From positions 372,001-436,000 of the forward strand of contig NZ_JAFCJZ010000003.1 of the NCBI RefSeq assembly GCF_018130765.1: a stretch of 64,000 bases of DNA, written 5' to 3'. Under the pieces are notes generated by a model, which was given only the letters and a program-made list of their open reading frames with translations, ran no database searches and was not told where the DNA came from. Position 1 is the first letter of the stretch; each line of letters begins with the position of its first letter. The translations under genes and the position numbers were made by a program. The DNA comes from Bradyrhizobium iriomotense. Its GTDB lineage: Bacteria > Pseudomonadota > Alphaproteobacteria > Rhizobiales > Xanthobacteraceae. Positions 18,351 through 28,698 of the stretch are shown here, piece after piece.

Positions 18351-18719
18351 CTAAGGCTTGGTTGGGGGCGGTTGCAGCGGCGCGATCGCGGGAGGAGCGG
18401 AATCGTCCGTGATCCGCTCACGCGTCGTCCGAATGCGCTTGGCGTCGGAGGCGTTAAGAACGCCGTTGCCGCCTTCCGTCATTCGTTCGTGCGAGGTGCG
18501 AACCTGCTTCACATCGGAGGCGGGCAGTGATTTGCCGATATAGGGTGTCGGCGACCGGCCGCTGTCGGTTTGCTCGTTGTTTGGCCGGACCTTGACGTTG
18601 GTGATCATAGGCGAAGCCGGCGGCTGTGATTGAGCCTCAGCGACCTGGGTCGCGCCGATTGCTCCAAGCAGGATCATCAAAAGGCCAAACCGGCCAGAAC
18701 CTGACTTCTCGCGCGTCAT
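18351..18719 (-). CDS. Small exported protein with an internal duplication
   Basis: A 122-residue protein with a clear signal peptide (basic N-region, FGLLMILLGAIGAT, cleavage near AEA) and a hydrophilic mature part. Two copies of a roughly 18-residue unit are visible: ASDVKQVRTSHERMTEGG (about 68-85) and ASDAKRIRTTRERITDDS (about 90-107). The C-terminus is Pro-rich. No family is recognised. The ribosome site (GGTGAAG) is weak but well placed. It is convergent with livF and stands alone on the minus strand ahead of the ialB-like gene. A real gene is likely because of the signal peptide and repeat pattern. Confidence 0.65.
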   Translation of the reverse strand: MTREKSGSGRFGLLMILLGAIGATQVAEAQSQPPASPMITNVKVRPNNEQTDSGRSPTPYIGKSLPASDVKQVRTSHERMTEGGNGVLNASDAKRIRTTRERITDDSAPPAIAPLQPPPTKP

Positions 18720-18815
18720 GCTTCACCGCCGATGTCTGGCCCCCGCCGGCAGCAGGATAGACCGGCCCGCGCGGCTCGGGAAGTCGCCCGGGGCGAGCAA
18801 CCGGCGTGTGCAGAA

Positions 18816-19382
18816 CTATTTGATCTTGTCGTAGGCCGCCGCGAAATCGCCGAGCGGCATCGGAATCGCGATCGTCTCCTTGGCCATGTTCTGGAAGGAG
18901 ACCTTCAGCTGCTTGCCCGACCGCAACGCTGCGAGCATGTCGGCCGCGATCGGCGTCGAGGCGTAGCAGCCGCGGCTCTCGCAGGTCTGGATCTGCAGGT
19001 CGAACGTCTTGCCCTCGTCGACCTGGAGCTTGGCGCCGACGGGAAGGTTGAGGCCGAGCGGCAATTGCAGCAGCGCGATCGGCGTGCGGGTGTCGGGTGC
19101 GATGCGGATGTTGATCAGGATGACGGTCTGGCCGGTCTTGGTCAGCACCGCGTTCTGCTCCATCGCGCATTCCAGCGGCGCCTCGCGGCTGGCGCTGGTG
19201 CAGCGGACGACCCAGCCGGGTTGTCCGGAACCACCTTCAGCCTGGGGCTGCGTCGGCGCAGGCGCGGGTTGCGCGGCCGCGGCGGGCGCTGCGTTCTTCT
19301 TGGCGCCCTGCTGGGCATGCGCGGCGCCCGTCGACAACAGGACAGCAGCGACGAGGGCGACAAGTCTGGATTGCATGAGCAT
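18816..19382 (-). CDS. Invasion-associated locus B (IalB) family periplasmic protein
   Basis: A 188-residue exported protein: signal peptide (residues 1-24, ending AHA), then an Ala/Pro/Gln-rich linker (residues 25-55), then the IalB domain with GWVVRCTSASREAPLECAMEQ, ILINIRIAPDTRTPIALLQLPLGLNLP and paired cysteines in TCESRGCYAS. IalB was named for Bartonella erythrocyte invasion, but the family is widespread in free-living rhizobia with an unknown envelope role. ATG 19382 is the likely start; ATG 19376 is two codons later. It lies just downstream of the RND pump gene on the same strand. Confidence 0.92.
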   Translation of the reverse strand: MLMQSRLVALVAAVLLSTGAAHAQQGAKKNAAPAAAAQPAPAPTQPQAEGGSGQPGWVVRCTSASREAPLECAMEQNAVLTKTGQTVILINIRIAPDTRTPIALLQLPLGLNLPVGAKLQVDEGKTFDLQIQTCESRGCYASTPIAADMLAALRSGKQLKVSFQNMAKETIAIPMPLGDFAAAYDKIK

Positions 19383-19446
19383 GGCGAAACCGCGTTGGCG
19401 TGAACCGGGGGTCTCGCTGTAGCGTCGCGGGAGCCGCCGCGCAAGC

Positions 19447-22400
19447 TTACTCGGCGGCTTCCTTGACGGTGCCGTGCTGTTGCGTCTCGTGACCTTCGCC
19501 GTCACCCGTACGGCCCCAGCCCGAGAACCAGTTGTTGAGTTCGTCGAGATAAAGATAGACCACGGGCGTGGTGAACAGCGTCAGCGCCTGGCTGACGATC
19601 AGGCCGCCGACCATAGCGTAGCCGAGCGGCTGGCGGATCTCGGCGCCGGTGCCGTGGCCGAGCATCAGGGGCACGCCGCCGAGCAGGGCCGCCATCGTCG
19701 TCATCATGATCGGACGGAAGCGCAGCAGCGCGGCCTGGCGGATCGATTCCGCCGGCGTCTTGTGCTCGTCGCGTTCGGCGGCGATCGCGAAGTCGACCAT
19801 CATGATGCCGTTCTTCTTCACGATGCCGATCAGAAGGATAATGCCGATGAGCGCGATCAGGCTGAAGTCGAAACCGGCCGCCATCAGGATCGCGAGCGCA
19901 CCGACGCCGGCCGAGGGCAGGGTCGACAGAATCGTGATCGGATGGATGTAGCTCTCGTAGAGAATGCCGAGGATCAGATAAACCACGACCAGCGCGGCGA
20001 GGATCAGCAGCGGCACGGTGCCGAGCGACTGCTGGAACGCCTGCGCGGTGCCCTGGAAGCTCGAATTCAGCGTCGGTGGCGCGCCGAGCTCGGCCATCGC
20101 TTTCTGCACGGCCTCGGTGGCCTGGCCGAGCGCGGTGCCTTGCGCGAGGTTGAAGCTGATCGTGATCGCCGGGAACTGGCCCTGGTGGCTGATCGAGAGC
20201 GGGCGGACCGGATCGGTGGTCCAGGTCGCGAAGGTCGACAGCGGCACCTGGTCGCCGGTCAGCGGCGATTTCAGATAGAGCTTGTTGAGGCTTTCGAGAT
20301 TGCCCTGCATCTCCGGCAGGATTTCGAGGATCACCTTGTAGGTGTTGAGCTGGGTGAAATACTGGGTGACCTGCCGCTGTCCGAAGGCGTCATACAGCGT
20401 GTCGTCGATCAGCTGCGGCTGGATGCCGTAGCGCGATGCGGTGTCGCGGTTGATCTTGAGCTGGACCGTGGTGCCCTGGGTCTGCTGGTCGGTGGCGACG
20501 TCGCGCAGCTCCGGCAGCGTCTGCATCTTGGCGAGGATCTTCGGTGCCCACTCGTTCAGCTCGCCGAGGTCGGCGTCCTGCAAGGTGAACTCGAACTGCG
20601 TGCGCGTCGGCCGGCCGCCGAGCCGGACGTCCTGGGCAGCCTGCATGTAAAGCCGGGCGCCCTCGACCTTGTCGAACTGCGGACGCAGTCGCGCGATGAT
20701 CTGCTGGGCTGAGGCCTCACGTTTGTCGCGAGGCTTCAGCGTGATGAATATGTTGCCGTTGTTGCCGGCGCGGCCGCTGCCGCCGATCGACATGGCAACG
20801 CTGGCAACGTCGGGATCGGCCAGGATGATCTTGCCGAGCTGTTCCTGGCGCCGGACCATCTCCTTGAACGAGATGTCCTGCGAGGCTTCCGAGGTCGCGG
20901 TGATCAGGCCGACGTCCTGCTGCGGGAAGAAGCCCTTCGGGATCAGGACGAACAGGTAGATCGACAGTCCGAGCGTGGCGAAGAAAATGGCGAGCGTGGT
21001 GCGCCGCCAGGCCAGGGCATGGTCGAGGCCATATTCGTAGCCGCGTAGCATCGAATCGAAGGCGCGCTCGCTCCACTGGTAGAAGCGGCCGTGGCGCACT
21101 TCGCCATGGGCGCGTAGGAAGCGCGAGGCCATCATCGGCGTCAGGGTCAGCGACACGAACATCGAGACGAAGATCGTCATCGCCAGCACGACGGCGAATT
21201 CGCGGAACAGGCGGCCGATGATGCCGCCCATCAACAGGAGCGGGATCAGCACCGCGACCAGCGAGATGCTGATCGACACGATGGTGAAGCCGATCTCCTT
21301 GGAGCCGCGGAAGGCCGCCGCCATCGGCGATTCGCCTTCCTCGATGTAGCGGGTGATGTTCTCGAGCATCACGATGGCGTCGTCGACGACGAAGCCGACC
21401 GCGATGGTGAGCGCCATCAGAGACAGGTTGTCGAGCGAATAGCCGGCGACCCACATCAGCGCGCACGCGCCCAGGAGCGCCAGCGGAACCGTGATGGTGG
21501 GGATCACGGTGGCCCAGAAGCTGCGCAGGAAGATGAAGATGACCATGACCACGAGGGCGATGGTCAGCAGCAGCGTGAACTGGACGTCCTCGACCGCGGC
21601 GCGGATGGTGGTGGTGCGGTCGCTGATGAGCTCGATCTTGATCGCGGGCGGGATCGCCGCCACGAGGCGGGGCAAGGTGGCCTTGATCCTGTCGACCGTC
21701 TCGATGACGTTGGCGCCCGGCTGCTTGAAGATCACCAGGAACACGCCACGCTTGCCGTTGGCCCAGGCCGCCTGCTTGGCGTCTTCGGCACCGCTGACCG
21801 CCTGGCCGATGTCGCGGATGCGCAATGGGCCGCCGTTACGATAGGCGATGATGACGTCGTTCCAGTCCTTGGACTGGGTGAGCTGGTCGTTGGCGTAGAT
21901 CGTGTAAGCGCGTTTCTCGCCGTCGATATTGCCCTTGGGGCTGTCGACCGTGGTGATCGCGATCTGGCTGCGCACGTCCTCCATCGACAGGCCCTTGGCG
22001 ACGAGCTTCGCCGGGTCGACCTGGATGCGGATGGAGGGTTTTTGCTGGCCGCCGATGAAGACCTGCGCGACGCCGGAGAGCTGGCTGATCTGCTGGGCGA
22101 GCTGGGCGTCGACCGCGTCGCTGACGCTGGTCAAGGGCAGCGTCTCGGAGGTTGCCGACAGCAGCAGGATCGGCGCGTCGGCCGGGTTGACCTTGCGGTA
22201 GGTCGGCGGCGAGGGCAGGTTCTTCGGCAGCTGGCCGCTGGCCGCGTTGATGGCCCCCTGCACATCGTTGGCGGCGCCGTCGATGCTGCGGTTGAGGTCG
22301 AACTGGATGGTGATCGACGCGGTGCCGAGATAGCTCGTCGAGGTCATCTGGGCGATGCCCGGGATCTGGGCGAACTGGCGCTCCAGCGGCTGGGCCACCG

Positions 22401-22593
22401 ACGAGGCCATCGTCTCGGGGCTGCCGCCCGGCAAATTGGCGGTGATCTGGATGGTCGGGAAGTCAACCTGCGGCAGCGGTGCGACCGGCAGCAGCGGATA
22501 GGCGACGAGACCAACGAAGAGGATGCCGGCCATCAGCAGCGAGGTGCCGATGGGATAACGGATGAAAGGTGCCGAAATCCCGCCCTCGGTCAT
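19447..22593 (-). CDS. RND-family multidrug efflux transporter, MdtB/MdtC type
   Basis: This 1048-residue protein is the full length for an HAE1 inner-membrane RND pump. It has the N-terminal PFIRYPIGTSLLMAGI helix, the two large periplasmic loops, and the TM4 proton-relay stretch VGFVVDDAIVMLENITRYIE. The sequence resembles the MdtB/MdtC branch (PLPQVDFPTIQITANLPGGSPETMASSVAQPLERQFAQIPG). Only one pump gene is present, so it is probably a homotrimer rather than an MdtBC heteromer. It overlaps the adaptor gene by 4 bp. No outer-membrane channel gene is adjacent, so a shared TolC-like channel is implied. Confidence 0.96.
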   Translation of the reverse strand: MTEGGISAPFIRYPIGTSLLMAGILFVGLVAYPLLPVAPLPQVDFPTIQITANLPGGSPETMASSVAQPLERQFAQIPGIAQMTSTSYLGTASITIQFDLNRSIDGAANDVQGAINAASGQLPKNLPSPPTYRKVNPADAPILLLSATSETLPLTSVSDAVDAQLAQQISQLSGVAQVFIGGQQKPSIRIQVDPAKLVAKGLSMEDVRSQIAITTVDSPKGNIDGEKRAYTIYANDQLTQSKDWNDVIIAYRNGGPLRIRDIGQAVSGAEDAKQAAWANGKRGVFLVIFKQPGANVIETVDRIKATLPRLVAAIPPAIKIELISDRTTTIRAAVEDVQFTLLLTIALVVMVIFIFLRSFWATVIPTITVPLALLGACALMWVAGYSLDNLSLMALTIAVGFVVDDAIVMLENITRYIEEGESPMAAAFRGSKEIGFTIVSISISLVAVLIPLLLMGGIIGRLFREFAVVLAMTIFVSMFVSLTLTPMMASRFLRAHGEVRHGRFYQWSERAFDSMLRGYEYGLDHALAWRRTTLAIFFATLGLSIYLFVLIPKGFFPQQDVGLITATSEASQDISFKEMVRRQEQLGKIILADPDVASVAMSIGGSGRAGNNGNIFITLKPRDKREASAQQIIARLRPQFDKVEGARLYMQAAQDVRLGGRPTRTQFEFTLQDADLGELNEWAPKILAKMQTLPELRDVATDQQTQGTTVQLKINRDTASRYGIQPQLIDDTLYDAFGQRQVTQYFTQLNTYKVILEILPEMQGNLESLNKLYLKSPLTGDQVPLSTFATWTTDPVRPLSISHQGQFPAITISFNLAQGTALGQATEAVQKAMAELGAPPTLNSSFQGTAQAFQQSLGTVPLLILAALVVVYLILGILYESYIHPITILSTLPSAGVGALAILMAAGFDFSLIALIGIILLIGIVKKNGIMMVDFAIAAERDEHKTPAESIRQAALLRFRPIMMTTMAALLGGVPLMLGHGTGAEIRQPLGYAMVGGLIVSQALTLFTTPVVYLYLDELNNWFSGWGRTGDGEGHETQQHGTVKEAAE

Positions 22594-23762
22594 TCCCGTC
22601 GTACCTTGTTCTGCCCCGGATCCGAACTTGCCACTGCCGTCGAGACGAGGCTTCCGGGCTGCACCTTGAATTGACCGCCAGTGATCACCTGCTGCCCGGG
22701 CGTGAGCCCTTCGTCGACGACCGAACGGCCGTCGATGGCGTAGCTGACCTTGATCTTGCGCACTTCGGCCTTGTTGTCCTGATTGACGGTGTACGCGTAG
22801 AGGCCGTTGGTCGAATGCTGGACCGCGTCATCCGGAACCACGGTCGCATCCTTCAGCGTCCGCACCAGAAGGCGCGTCGACACCGATTGTCCCGGCCACA
22901 GCGTGTGGTCCTTGTTGTCGAACACGGCCTTGAGCCGAATAGTCCCGCTGGTGGTGTCGACCTGGTTGTTGATGACCGCGAGCTTGCCTTCCGCCAGCGT
23001 CTTCTTGCCGTCGGTGGTGAACGCGATCACCTTGAGCGCGCCTGCCTTCTGTCCTTCGCTGATGTAGGGAAGCTGGTCCTCGGGCGCGGTGAAGATCACC
23101 GAGATCGGCTCGACCTGCGTGATCGTGACGATGCCGGTCTGCGTCGAGGCATTGACGATGTTGCCGACGTCGACCTGGCGCAGGCCGGCCACGCCGGTGA
23201 TCGGCGCCTTGACCTGGGTGTAGTCCAGCTGGGTCTGTGCGTTGGCGATTGCGGCTTCGTCGGCGGCGATCTGGGCAGTAAGCTGGGCGACGGTGGAGCG
23301 CTGGGTGTCGACCCGCTGTGCTGTGGCGAATTCGCCGAGCTTCATGGCGCGCTGGAGCTCGAGATTGGCATTGGCCAGACTAGCCTCGTCCTGCGCCTTC
23401 TTGGCCTTGGCCTGGTCGAGCGTGGCTTGATAGGGGCGGGGGTCGATCGAGGCCAGAAGCTCGCCTTCCTTGGCGATCTGGCCTTCGGTGAAGGCGATCT
23501 TGTCGATCTGGCCGTCCACCCGGGTGCGGACCTGAACGGTGTTGAAGCCCTGAACCGTGCCGAGACCGGTCAGATAGACCGGGAAGTCGACCTTCTGGAC
23601 CGGCGCCACGCTCACGGGAATGGCGGACGCGCGAGGCGGACCTTTCTGTGCTGTCTGGGATTTTCCGGCGTCCGGCGAGCCGTATTTCTGCCAACCAAAG
23701 TAACCCGCGGAGGCCACGGCCGCGAGGATCAGAATCCAGAGGATCGGCCGTGTTTTTTTCAT
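22590..23762 (-). CDS. RND efflux periplasmic adaptor subunit (MdtA-like)
   Basis: A 390-residue membrane-fusion protein: N-terminal anchor (ILWILILAAVASAGYFGW), lipoyl half-motif VRTRVDGQIDKIAFTEGQIAKEGELLASIDPRPYQATLDQA, an alpha-hairpin (about 105-165), beta-barrel and membrane-proximal domains (LWPGQSVSTRLLVRTLKDATVVPDDAVQ, VVDEGLTPGQQVITGGQFKVQPG). It links the pump encoded downstream to an outer-membrane channel. It is first in the operon. A palindrome overlapping promoter-like boxes lies about 63 bp upstream. Confidence 0.95.
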   Translation of the reverse strand: MKKTRPILWILILAAVASAGYFGWQKYGSPDAGKSQTAQKGPPRASAIPVSVAPVQKVDFPVYLTGLGTVQGFNTVQVRTRVDGQIDKIAFTEGQIAKEGELLASIDPRPYQATLDQAKAKKAQDEASLANANLELQRAMKLGEFATAQRVDTQRSTVAQLTAQIAADEAAIANAQTQLDYTQVKAPITGVAGLRQVDVGNIVNASTQTGIVTITQVEPISVIFTAPEDQLPYISEGQKAGALKVIAFTTDGKKTLAEGKLAVINNQVDTTSGTIRLKAVFDNKDHTLWPGQSVSTRLLVRTLKDATVVPDDAVQHSTNGLYAYTVNQDNKAEVRKIKVSYAIDGRSVVDEGLTPGQQVITGGQFKVQPGSLVSTAVASSDPGQNKVRRE

Positions 23763-23824
23763 ATCGGCTCGTGTCGGCTCTTGTGCCCTAGCTTACGAAT
23801 TTTGGGGCAATCATAGGGTTCCAA

Positions 23825-23860
23825 GGCGTTTGTATAATACACGCCAAGTTCCAGTGTAAA
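23825..23860 (-). promoter_or_regulatory. Candidate promoter and operator of the RND operon
   Basis: On the minus strand TTTACA (plus 23855-23860) is followed after 15 bp by TATTAT (plus 23834-23839), an acceptable -35/-10 pair with a short spacer. An imperfect inverted repeat GGCGT...ACGCC (23825-23845; 7 of 10 pairs match) covers the -10 box, the layout expected for a TetR- or MarR-type repressor site. No local regulator gene is present. It is a prediction only. Confidence 0.4.
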
Positions 23861-24060
23861 CAGCACTATCGGGTGAGAAATCTAAACAATTGGAAAGCTT
23901 TGCACCGCTTAGGCAACTCACTGGCGCGCCGGTGTGCAGTGCTGCATTTCCTCGACCCGGGCGATCAACGAGTAAGAATAAGGCAATGCCCGCGGAGGAT
24001 GTTGCAGGCGCGGCGGGACTGGCGAAGCACCTTGGTCAGGCCGCCGGGGATACGCACTTT

Positions 24061-24077
24061 GCAAGAACGGTTCTAAA
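24061..24077. promoter_or_regulatory. Candidate ICE/Irr box upstream of a small gene
   Basis: GCAAGAACGGTTCTAAA has one perfect half (TTCTAAA) and a degenerate other half (4 of 7) of the rhizobial iron control element TTTAGAA-N3-TTCTAAA. It lies 75 bp before the 79-residue gene at 24152 and close to three further ICE-like boxes. Irr binding is inferred. Confidence 0.45.
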
Positions 24078-24151
24078 TCGCGTTGGTCCCGTTTCGGTTG
24101 TCAGGAAAATCGGCATCGTCCATATCGGCGCCGCCACACATGGAGCGCAGG

Positions 24152-24391
24152 ATGGACGAATTGAACGGCAAGCTGATCGCGTGCCAGATTCTGATCACCG
24201 GATTGATTGCGCGCGTCGCCAACGAGCAGCGCGATCCCTTGCGCTTCCTCACGGACTTCCGCGACGAGATCAAGGCCGTGGTCAATGGCGTCAACATCGC
24301 CGGCATGGACAGCACCGATCGTGTGCGCGCCGTCGCGCAGAAGACAGTCGACGAATTGTTCTCGCTGATGAAGCCGCCGAGCAGTGATTGA
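24152..24391 (+). CDS. Small conserved-looking soluble protein, 79 residues
   Basis: A compact, probably all-helical protein (MDELNGKLIACQILITGLI, PLRFLTDFRDEIKAVVNGV, VRAVAQKTVDELFSLM) without signal peptide. The start at 24152 follows GGAGCGCAGG; an in-frame ATG at 24140 is possible. No family function is recognised. Its position between an ICE-like box and the iron-uptake operon suggests iron-linked expression, but this is only a guess from context. Confidence 0.65.
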   Translation: MDELNGKLIACQILITGLIARVANEQRDPLRFLTDFRDEIKAVVNGVNIAGMDSTDRVRAVAQKTVDELFSLMKPPSSD

Positions 24392-24438
24392 TGTTGCGAG
24401 CGTGAGCGCCGATTTCGCGGTGTTTTTTTTGTGCTCGT

Positions 24439-24500
24439 TTTAGAACGACTCCAATCTGTTTTTAGAACCGTTTCAAACTGAAATTTAGAATCGTTTTGAT
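24439..24500 (+). promoter_or_regulatory. Three tandem ICE/Irr-box-like elements
   Basis: Three 17-bp elements start with an identical TTTAGAA half: 24439-24455 (TTTAGAACGACTCCAAT), 24461-24477 (TTTAGAACCGTTTCAAA) and 24484-24500 (TTTAGAATCGTTTTGAT). Their starts are 22 and 23 bp apart, about two helical turns, so the strong halves face the same side of the DNA. The known rhizobial ICE/Irr box is TTTAGAA-N3-TTCTAAA; the middle site matches best (5 of 7 in the second half). They end 100 bp before the receptor start. Confidence 0.65.
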
Positions 24501-24599
24501 CTGGACTTATTCAAAGGTTCTCGCGGCTTGCCCGCATTGACCCACTATTTTGCCGCCGATACCAACAGCCCAATCGCTCGTCGAAGTGAGTGAGCGAAC

Positions 24600-27026
24600 A
24601 TGAAGATGGGGCGTGGTGTAATGGGGCAGGTGGTCGCACCGAAGTCGTTGCGTTCGGTGACAGCATTCAATCCGGCGGATGAGAAGTCCGCGGGCATTTC
24701 CGGCAAGAAGGTCTCGGCAGTCGCGAGTCTGATCGCGGCGGCGTCGGTGTCGAGCGGTGCAGAGGCGCAGCAGTCGAACCTGCCGCCGGTGACTGTCGAT
24801 GCTCCGGTGCAGCGCCCGCGTCCGACGGCTTCGAAGCCCACGCCGGATCAAGTCCGCGCCCGCAACGCGCTTCGCCGCGCCGCGCAGCGGCAGCAGGCGG
24901 CGCAGCAGGCCGCTCCCGCAGCGCCGGCCGGCGAGGTGGACCGCAATCCCTATTCCGATCCGGCCGCGCCCTACAAGGTCGACCACGTCCAGGCCTCGGG
25001 CAAGTTTCCCGAGCCGATGCTGAACACGCCCAAGACCATCACGGTGCTCAGCAAGGAAGTGCTCGCGGACAAGAACGCCACGACGCTGAAGGAGATCGGG
25101 CGCTCGACCGCCGGCGTGACGCTGGGCTCGGGCGAGGGCGGCAACGCGTTCGGCGACCGCTTCTTCATCCGCGGCTTCGACGCGCGCAACGACGTCTTCA
25201 TCGACGGCATTCGCGATCCCGCGGTCTCCATCCGCGAGAACTTCTTCACCGAGCAGATCGAGATTCTGCGCGGTCCGGCCTCGTCCTATGCCGGCCGCGG
25301 CACCGCCGGCGGCGCCATCAACATCGTCACCAAGCAGGCCGGCGACGTCAATTTCAAGCGCATGGATACCGAGTTCGGCACCGACATGACCAAGCGCGTC
25401 ACGCTCGACGTCAACCAGGTCATCGACCCGACCTTCTCGGTGCGCACGGGCGGCCTGTTCCAGGACGCCAACGTTGCCGGGCGCAACTACGTGACCGACA
25501 ATCGCTGGGGCAGCTTCATCTCGACCAAGTACACCCCGACCAACGACATCAAGATCACGACGAACTACGTCCACACCGATCTCAGCGGCTATCCCGATTT
25601 CGGCGTGCCTTATTACAAGCAGGGCAACGTGCCGGTGACGTCGGCGGGCATTCCCCGCGGCAACTGGTACGGCTTCCTCAACCGCGACTTCCAGACCGCG
25701 CGGCAGGATTTCGGCACCGGCACGATCGAGTACAAGGTCAACGATGCCATCACGCTGACCAGCAAGGTGCGCGGCGAGCACTCGCTGCTCAACTACATCG
25801 GCACGCTGCCGCAGAATCCGGTGACGACCAACGCCAATCCGCTGCTCTGGACCACGACGGCGAGCGCGCAGAGCCGCTACCAGAACGTGGACGTGTGGGC
25901 CAACCAGAACGAGGCCACGTTCAAGCTCGACACTGCCGGGGTCAAGCACACCGCGGTGTTCGGCGTCGAATATTCGAACGAGAACATCTCGATCGACCGC
26001 TACGCGGGTCTCGCGTCGGAGCTGGCCGGCTCCGCTTTCACCAGCACTGGCGCCGTGACGGGGGTCAATCTCTACTCCCCGCAATACACCAACATCCCCT
26101 TCGGCACCCCGTCGCTGCTTGGAAACCCGACGCGCTATGGCGTCAACACCAGCAGCGTCTACGTCATGGACACCGCGAACTGGCAGGACACCATCATCCT
26201 CAACGGCGGCGTCCGCTATGACGGCTACAGCCAGAGCTCGTCCACGAACTCGGCCTACCTCAAGCAGAATGCCGATCTCGTCAACTACAACGTCGGCGCG
26301 GTCTACAAGCCGATGTCGATCGGCAGCATCTATGCGGCCTATGCGACCTCGTCTAACCCGTTCGGCTCGGAGCTCGATGCGACCGGCACCGATTACGGTG
26401 GCATTCCGGCAAACACGGCCATTCTGCTTGGGCCCGAGCGCAACAAGGCGGCCGAAATCGGCACTAAATGGGAGCTGGCGGATCGCCATCTGCTGGTGAC
26501 CGGTGCGTTGTTCCAGACCACCAAGGACAATGCGCGCGAGAACGACGCCACGGGCAAGCTCACATCGAACGCGGCCTACCGCATCCAGGGCATCGACATC
26601 GAGGCCGAGGGCAAGATCACCGATCGCTGGAGCATCTTCGGCGGCCTGGTGCTGATGCAGTCGAAGGTCACGCAGAGCAACATTCCCTCCAACATCGGCC
26701 TGCAGCTTGCCAACGTCGCCCACCAGTCGTTCAGCATGCTGACCAAGTACAAGTTCGACGACGGCTGGGAGATCGGCGGGCAGGCGGTGTACCGCTCGAA
26801 GGTCTATGGCGGCACGTTCGCGGCCAATACCGGCAACCTGCTGCCGAGCTATTGGCGCTTCGATGCCTTCGTCGAGAAGAAGATCGACCAGAACTGGACC
26901 ATGAAGTTCTACGCCCAGAACCTCACCAACAAGCTGTACTACGACACGCTCTATCGCAGCGCAGTGCCGTTCGTGGCGGTCGCACCGGGCCGGGCGTTCT
27001 ACATCGTGACGACGGCGAAGTTCTGA
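24600..27026 (+). CDS. TonB-dependent siderophore receptor (Fiu/catecholate type)
   Basis: An 808-residue outer-membrane receptor. An unusually long N-region precedes a hydrophobic signal segment (about residues 37-56, ending AEA), then an Ala/Gln-rich linker, the plug domain (about 130-260: [59 protein letters not shown]) and a 22-strand barrel ending in Phe (YIVTTAKF). It resembles Fiu-type receptors and, as with Fiu, is followed by a PiuC/YbiX dioxygenase. Likely substrates are ferric catecholates or breakdown products. Upstream ICE-like boxes imply Irr control. Confidence 0.95.
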   Translation: MKMGRGVMGQVVAPKSLRSVTAFNPADEKSAGISGKKVSAVASLIAAASVSSGAEAQQSNLPPVTVDAPVQRPRPTASKPTPDQVRARNALRRAAQRQQAAQQAAPAAPAGEVDRNPYSDPAAPYKVDHVQASGKFPEPMLNTPKTITVLSKEVLADKNATTLKEIGRSTAGVTLGSGEGGNAFGDRFFIRGFDARNDVFIDGIRDPAVSIRENFFTEQIEILRGPASSYAGRGTAGGAINIVTKQAGDVNFKRMDTEFGTDMTKRVTLDVNQVIDPTFSVRTGGLFQDANVAGRNYVTDNRWGSFISTKYTPTNDIKITTNYVHTDLSGYPDFGVPYYKQGNVPVTSAGIPRGNWYGFLNRDFQTARQDFGTGTIEYKVNDAITLTSKVRGEHSLLNYIGTLPQNPVTTNANPLLWTTTASAQSRYQNVDVWANQNEATFKLDTAGVKHTAVFGVEYSNENISIDRYAGLASELAGSAFTSTGAVTGVNLYSPQYTNIPFGTPSLLGNPTRYGVNTSSVYVMDTANWQDTIILNGGVRYDGYSQSSSTNSAYLKQNADLVNYNVGAVYKPMSIGSIYAAYATSSNPFGSELDATGTDYGGIPANTAILLGPERNKAAEIGTKWELADRHLLVTGALFQTTKDNARENDATGKLTSNAAYRIQGIDIEAEGKITDRWSIFGGLVLMQSKVTQSNIPSNIGLQLANVAHQSFSMLTKYKFDDGWEIGGQAVYRSKVYGGTFAANTGNLLPSYWRFDAFVEKKIDQNWTMKFYAQNLTNKLYYDTLYRSAVPFVAVAPGRAFYIVTTAKF

Positions 27027-27028
27027 TC

Positions 27029-27714
27029 ATGTTGACGTGCCTGCCTGGCATCCTGAGCAAAGACGATGTGGCGGATTTCCGCCGCATCATGGACGCCAGC
27101 GCGTGGGAAGACGGCCGCTCCACCGCGGGTGCGCAGTCGGCCATGGTCAAGCGCAACGAGCAATTGCCGCCGGACAGCGAGGTCGCGCGCAAGCTCGGCA
27201 ACCGCATCATCTCGGCGCTGACGTCGAACCCGCGCTTCATCGCGGCGGCGATCCCGCTGCAGATTTTCCCGCCGCTGTTCAACCGCTATGCGGCCGATAG
27301 CGGCCACCATTTCGGCCTGCATGTCGACAATGCGATCCGCGGTGACCGTCTGACCGGCCTTCGCATCCGCACAGACCTGTCGGTCACCTTGTTCCTCGCC
27401 GAGCCGGAGGATTACGACGGTGGCGAACTTGTGATCGAGGACACCTACGGTTCGCACGAAGTCAAGTTGCCAGCCGGCGACTGCGTGCTCTATCCCTCGA
27501 CCAGCCTCCATCTCGTCACGCCGGTGACCCGGGGGACCCGGGTTGCGTCTTTCTTCTGGCTTCAGAGCATGATACGGGACGATCAAGCCCGGAGCATGAT
27601 CTTTGACCTCGACACCGCGATACAGGCGCTGGTGGAACGGCTCGGGCGTGACGATCCCGAAACGGTCAAATTGACAGGTATCTATCACAACCTCATTCGC
27701 TACTGGGCCGAAGT

Positions 27715-27718
<4 letters not shown>
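27029..27718 (+). CDS. Fe(II)/2-oxoglutarate-dependent dioxygenase, PiuC/YbiX (PKHD-type hydroxylase) family
   Basis: This 229-residue protein has the PKHD hydroxylase layout: N-terminal [20 protein letters not shown], the metal-binding HVDNA (His-x-Asp), [11 protein letters not shown], the distal His in [10 protein letters not shown] and the 2-oxoglutarate Arg in [12 protein letters not shown]. PiuC/YbiX genes habitually follow siderophore receptor genes; the role is poorly defined but linked to iron uptake. It begins 2 bp after the receptor stop and overlaps exbB by 4 bp. Confidence 0.93.
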
Positions 27719-28695
<977 letters not shown>

Positions 28696-28698
28696 ACC

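Noticed and set aside
19474..20712. A 412-codon plus-strand frame opposite the RND pump
   Set aside because: Antisense to a certain gene and rich in Arg, Gly and His without motifs.
24421..24430. A T-run after the 79-residue gene as a rho-independent terminator
   Set aside because: The preceding stem is weak and irregular, so the T-run alone is not enough; the region is better explained by the ICE-like boxes that follow.
24507..26723. A 738-codon minus-strand frame opposite the TonB receptor gene
   Set aside because: Purely antisense to a well-supported receptor and of low-complexity composition.
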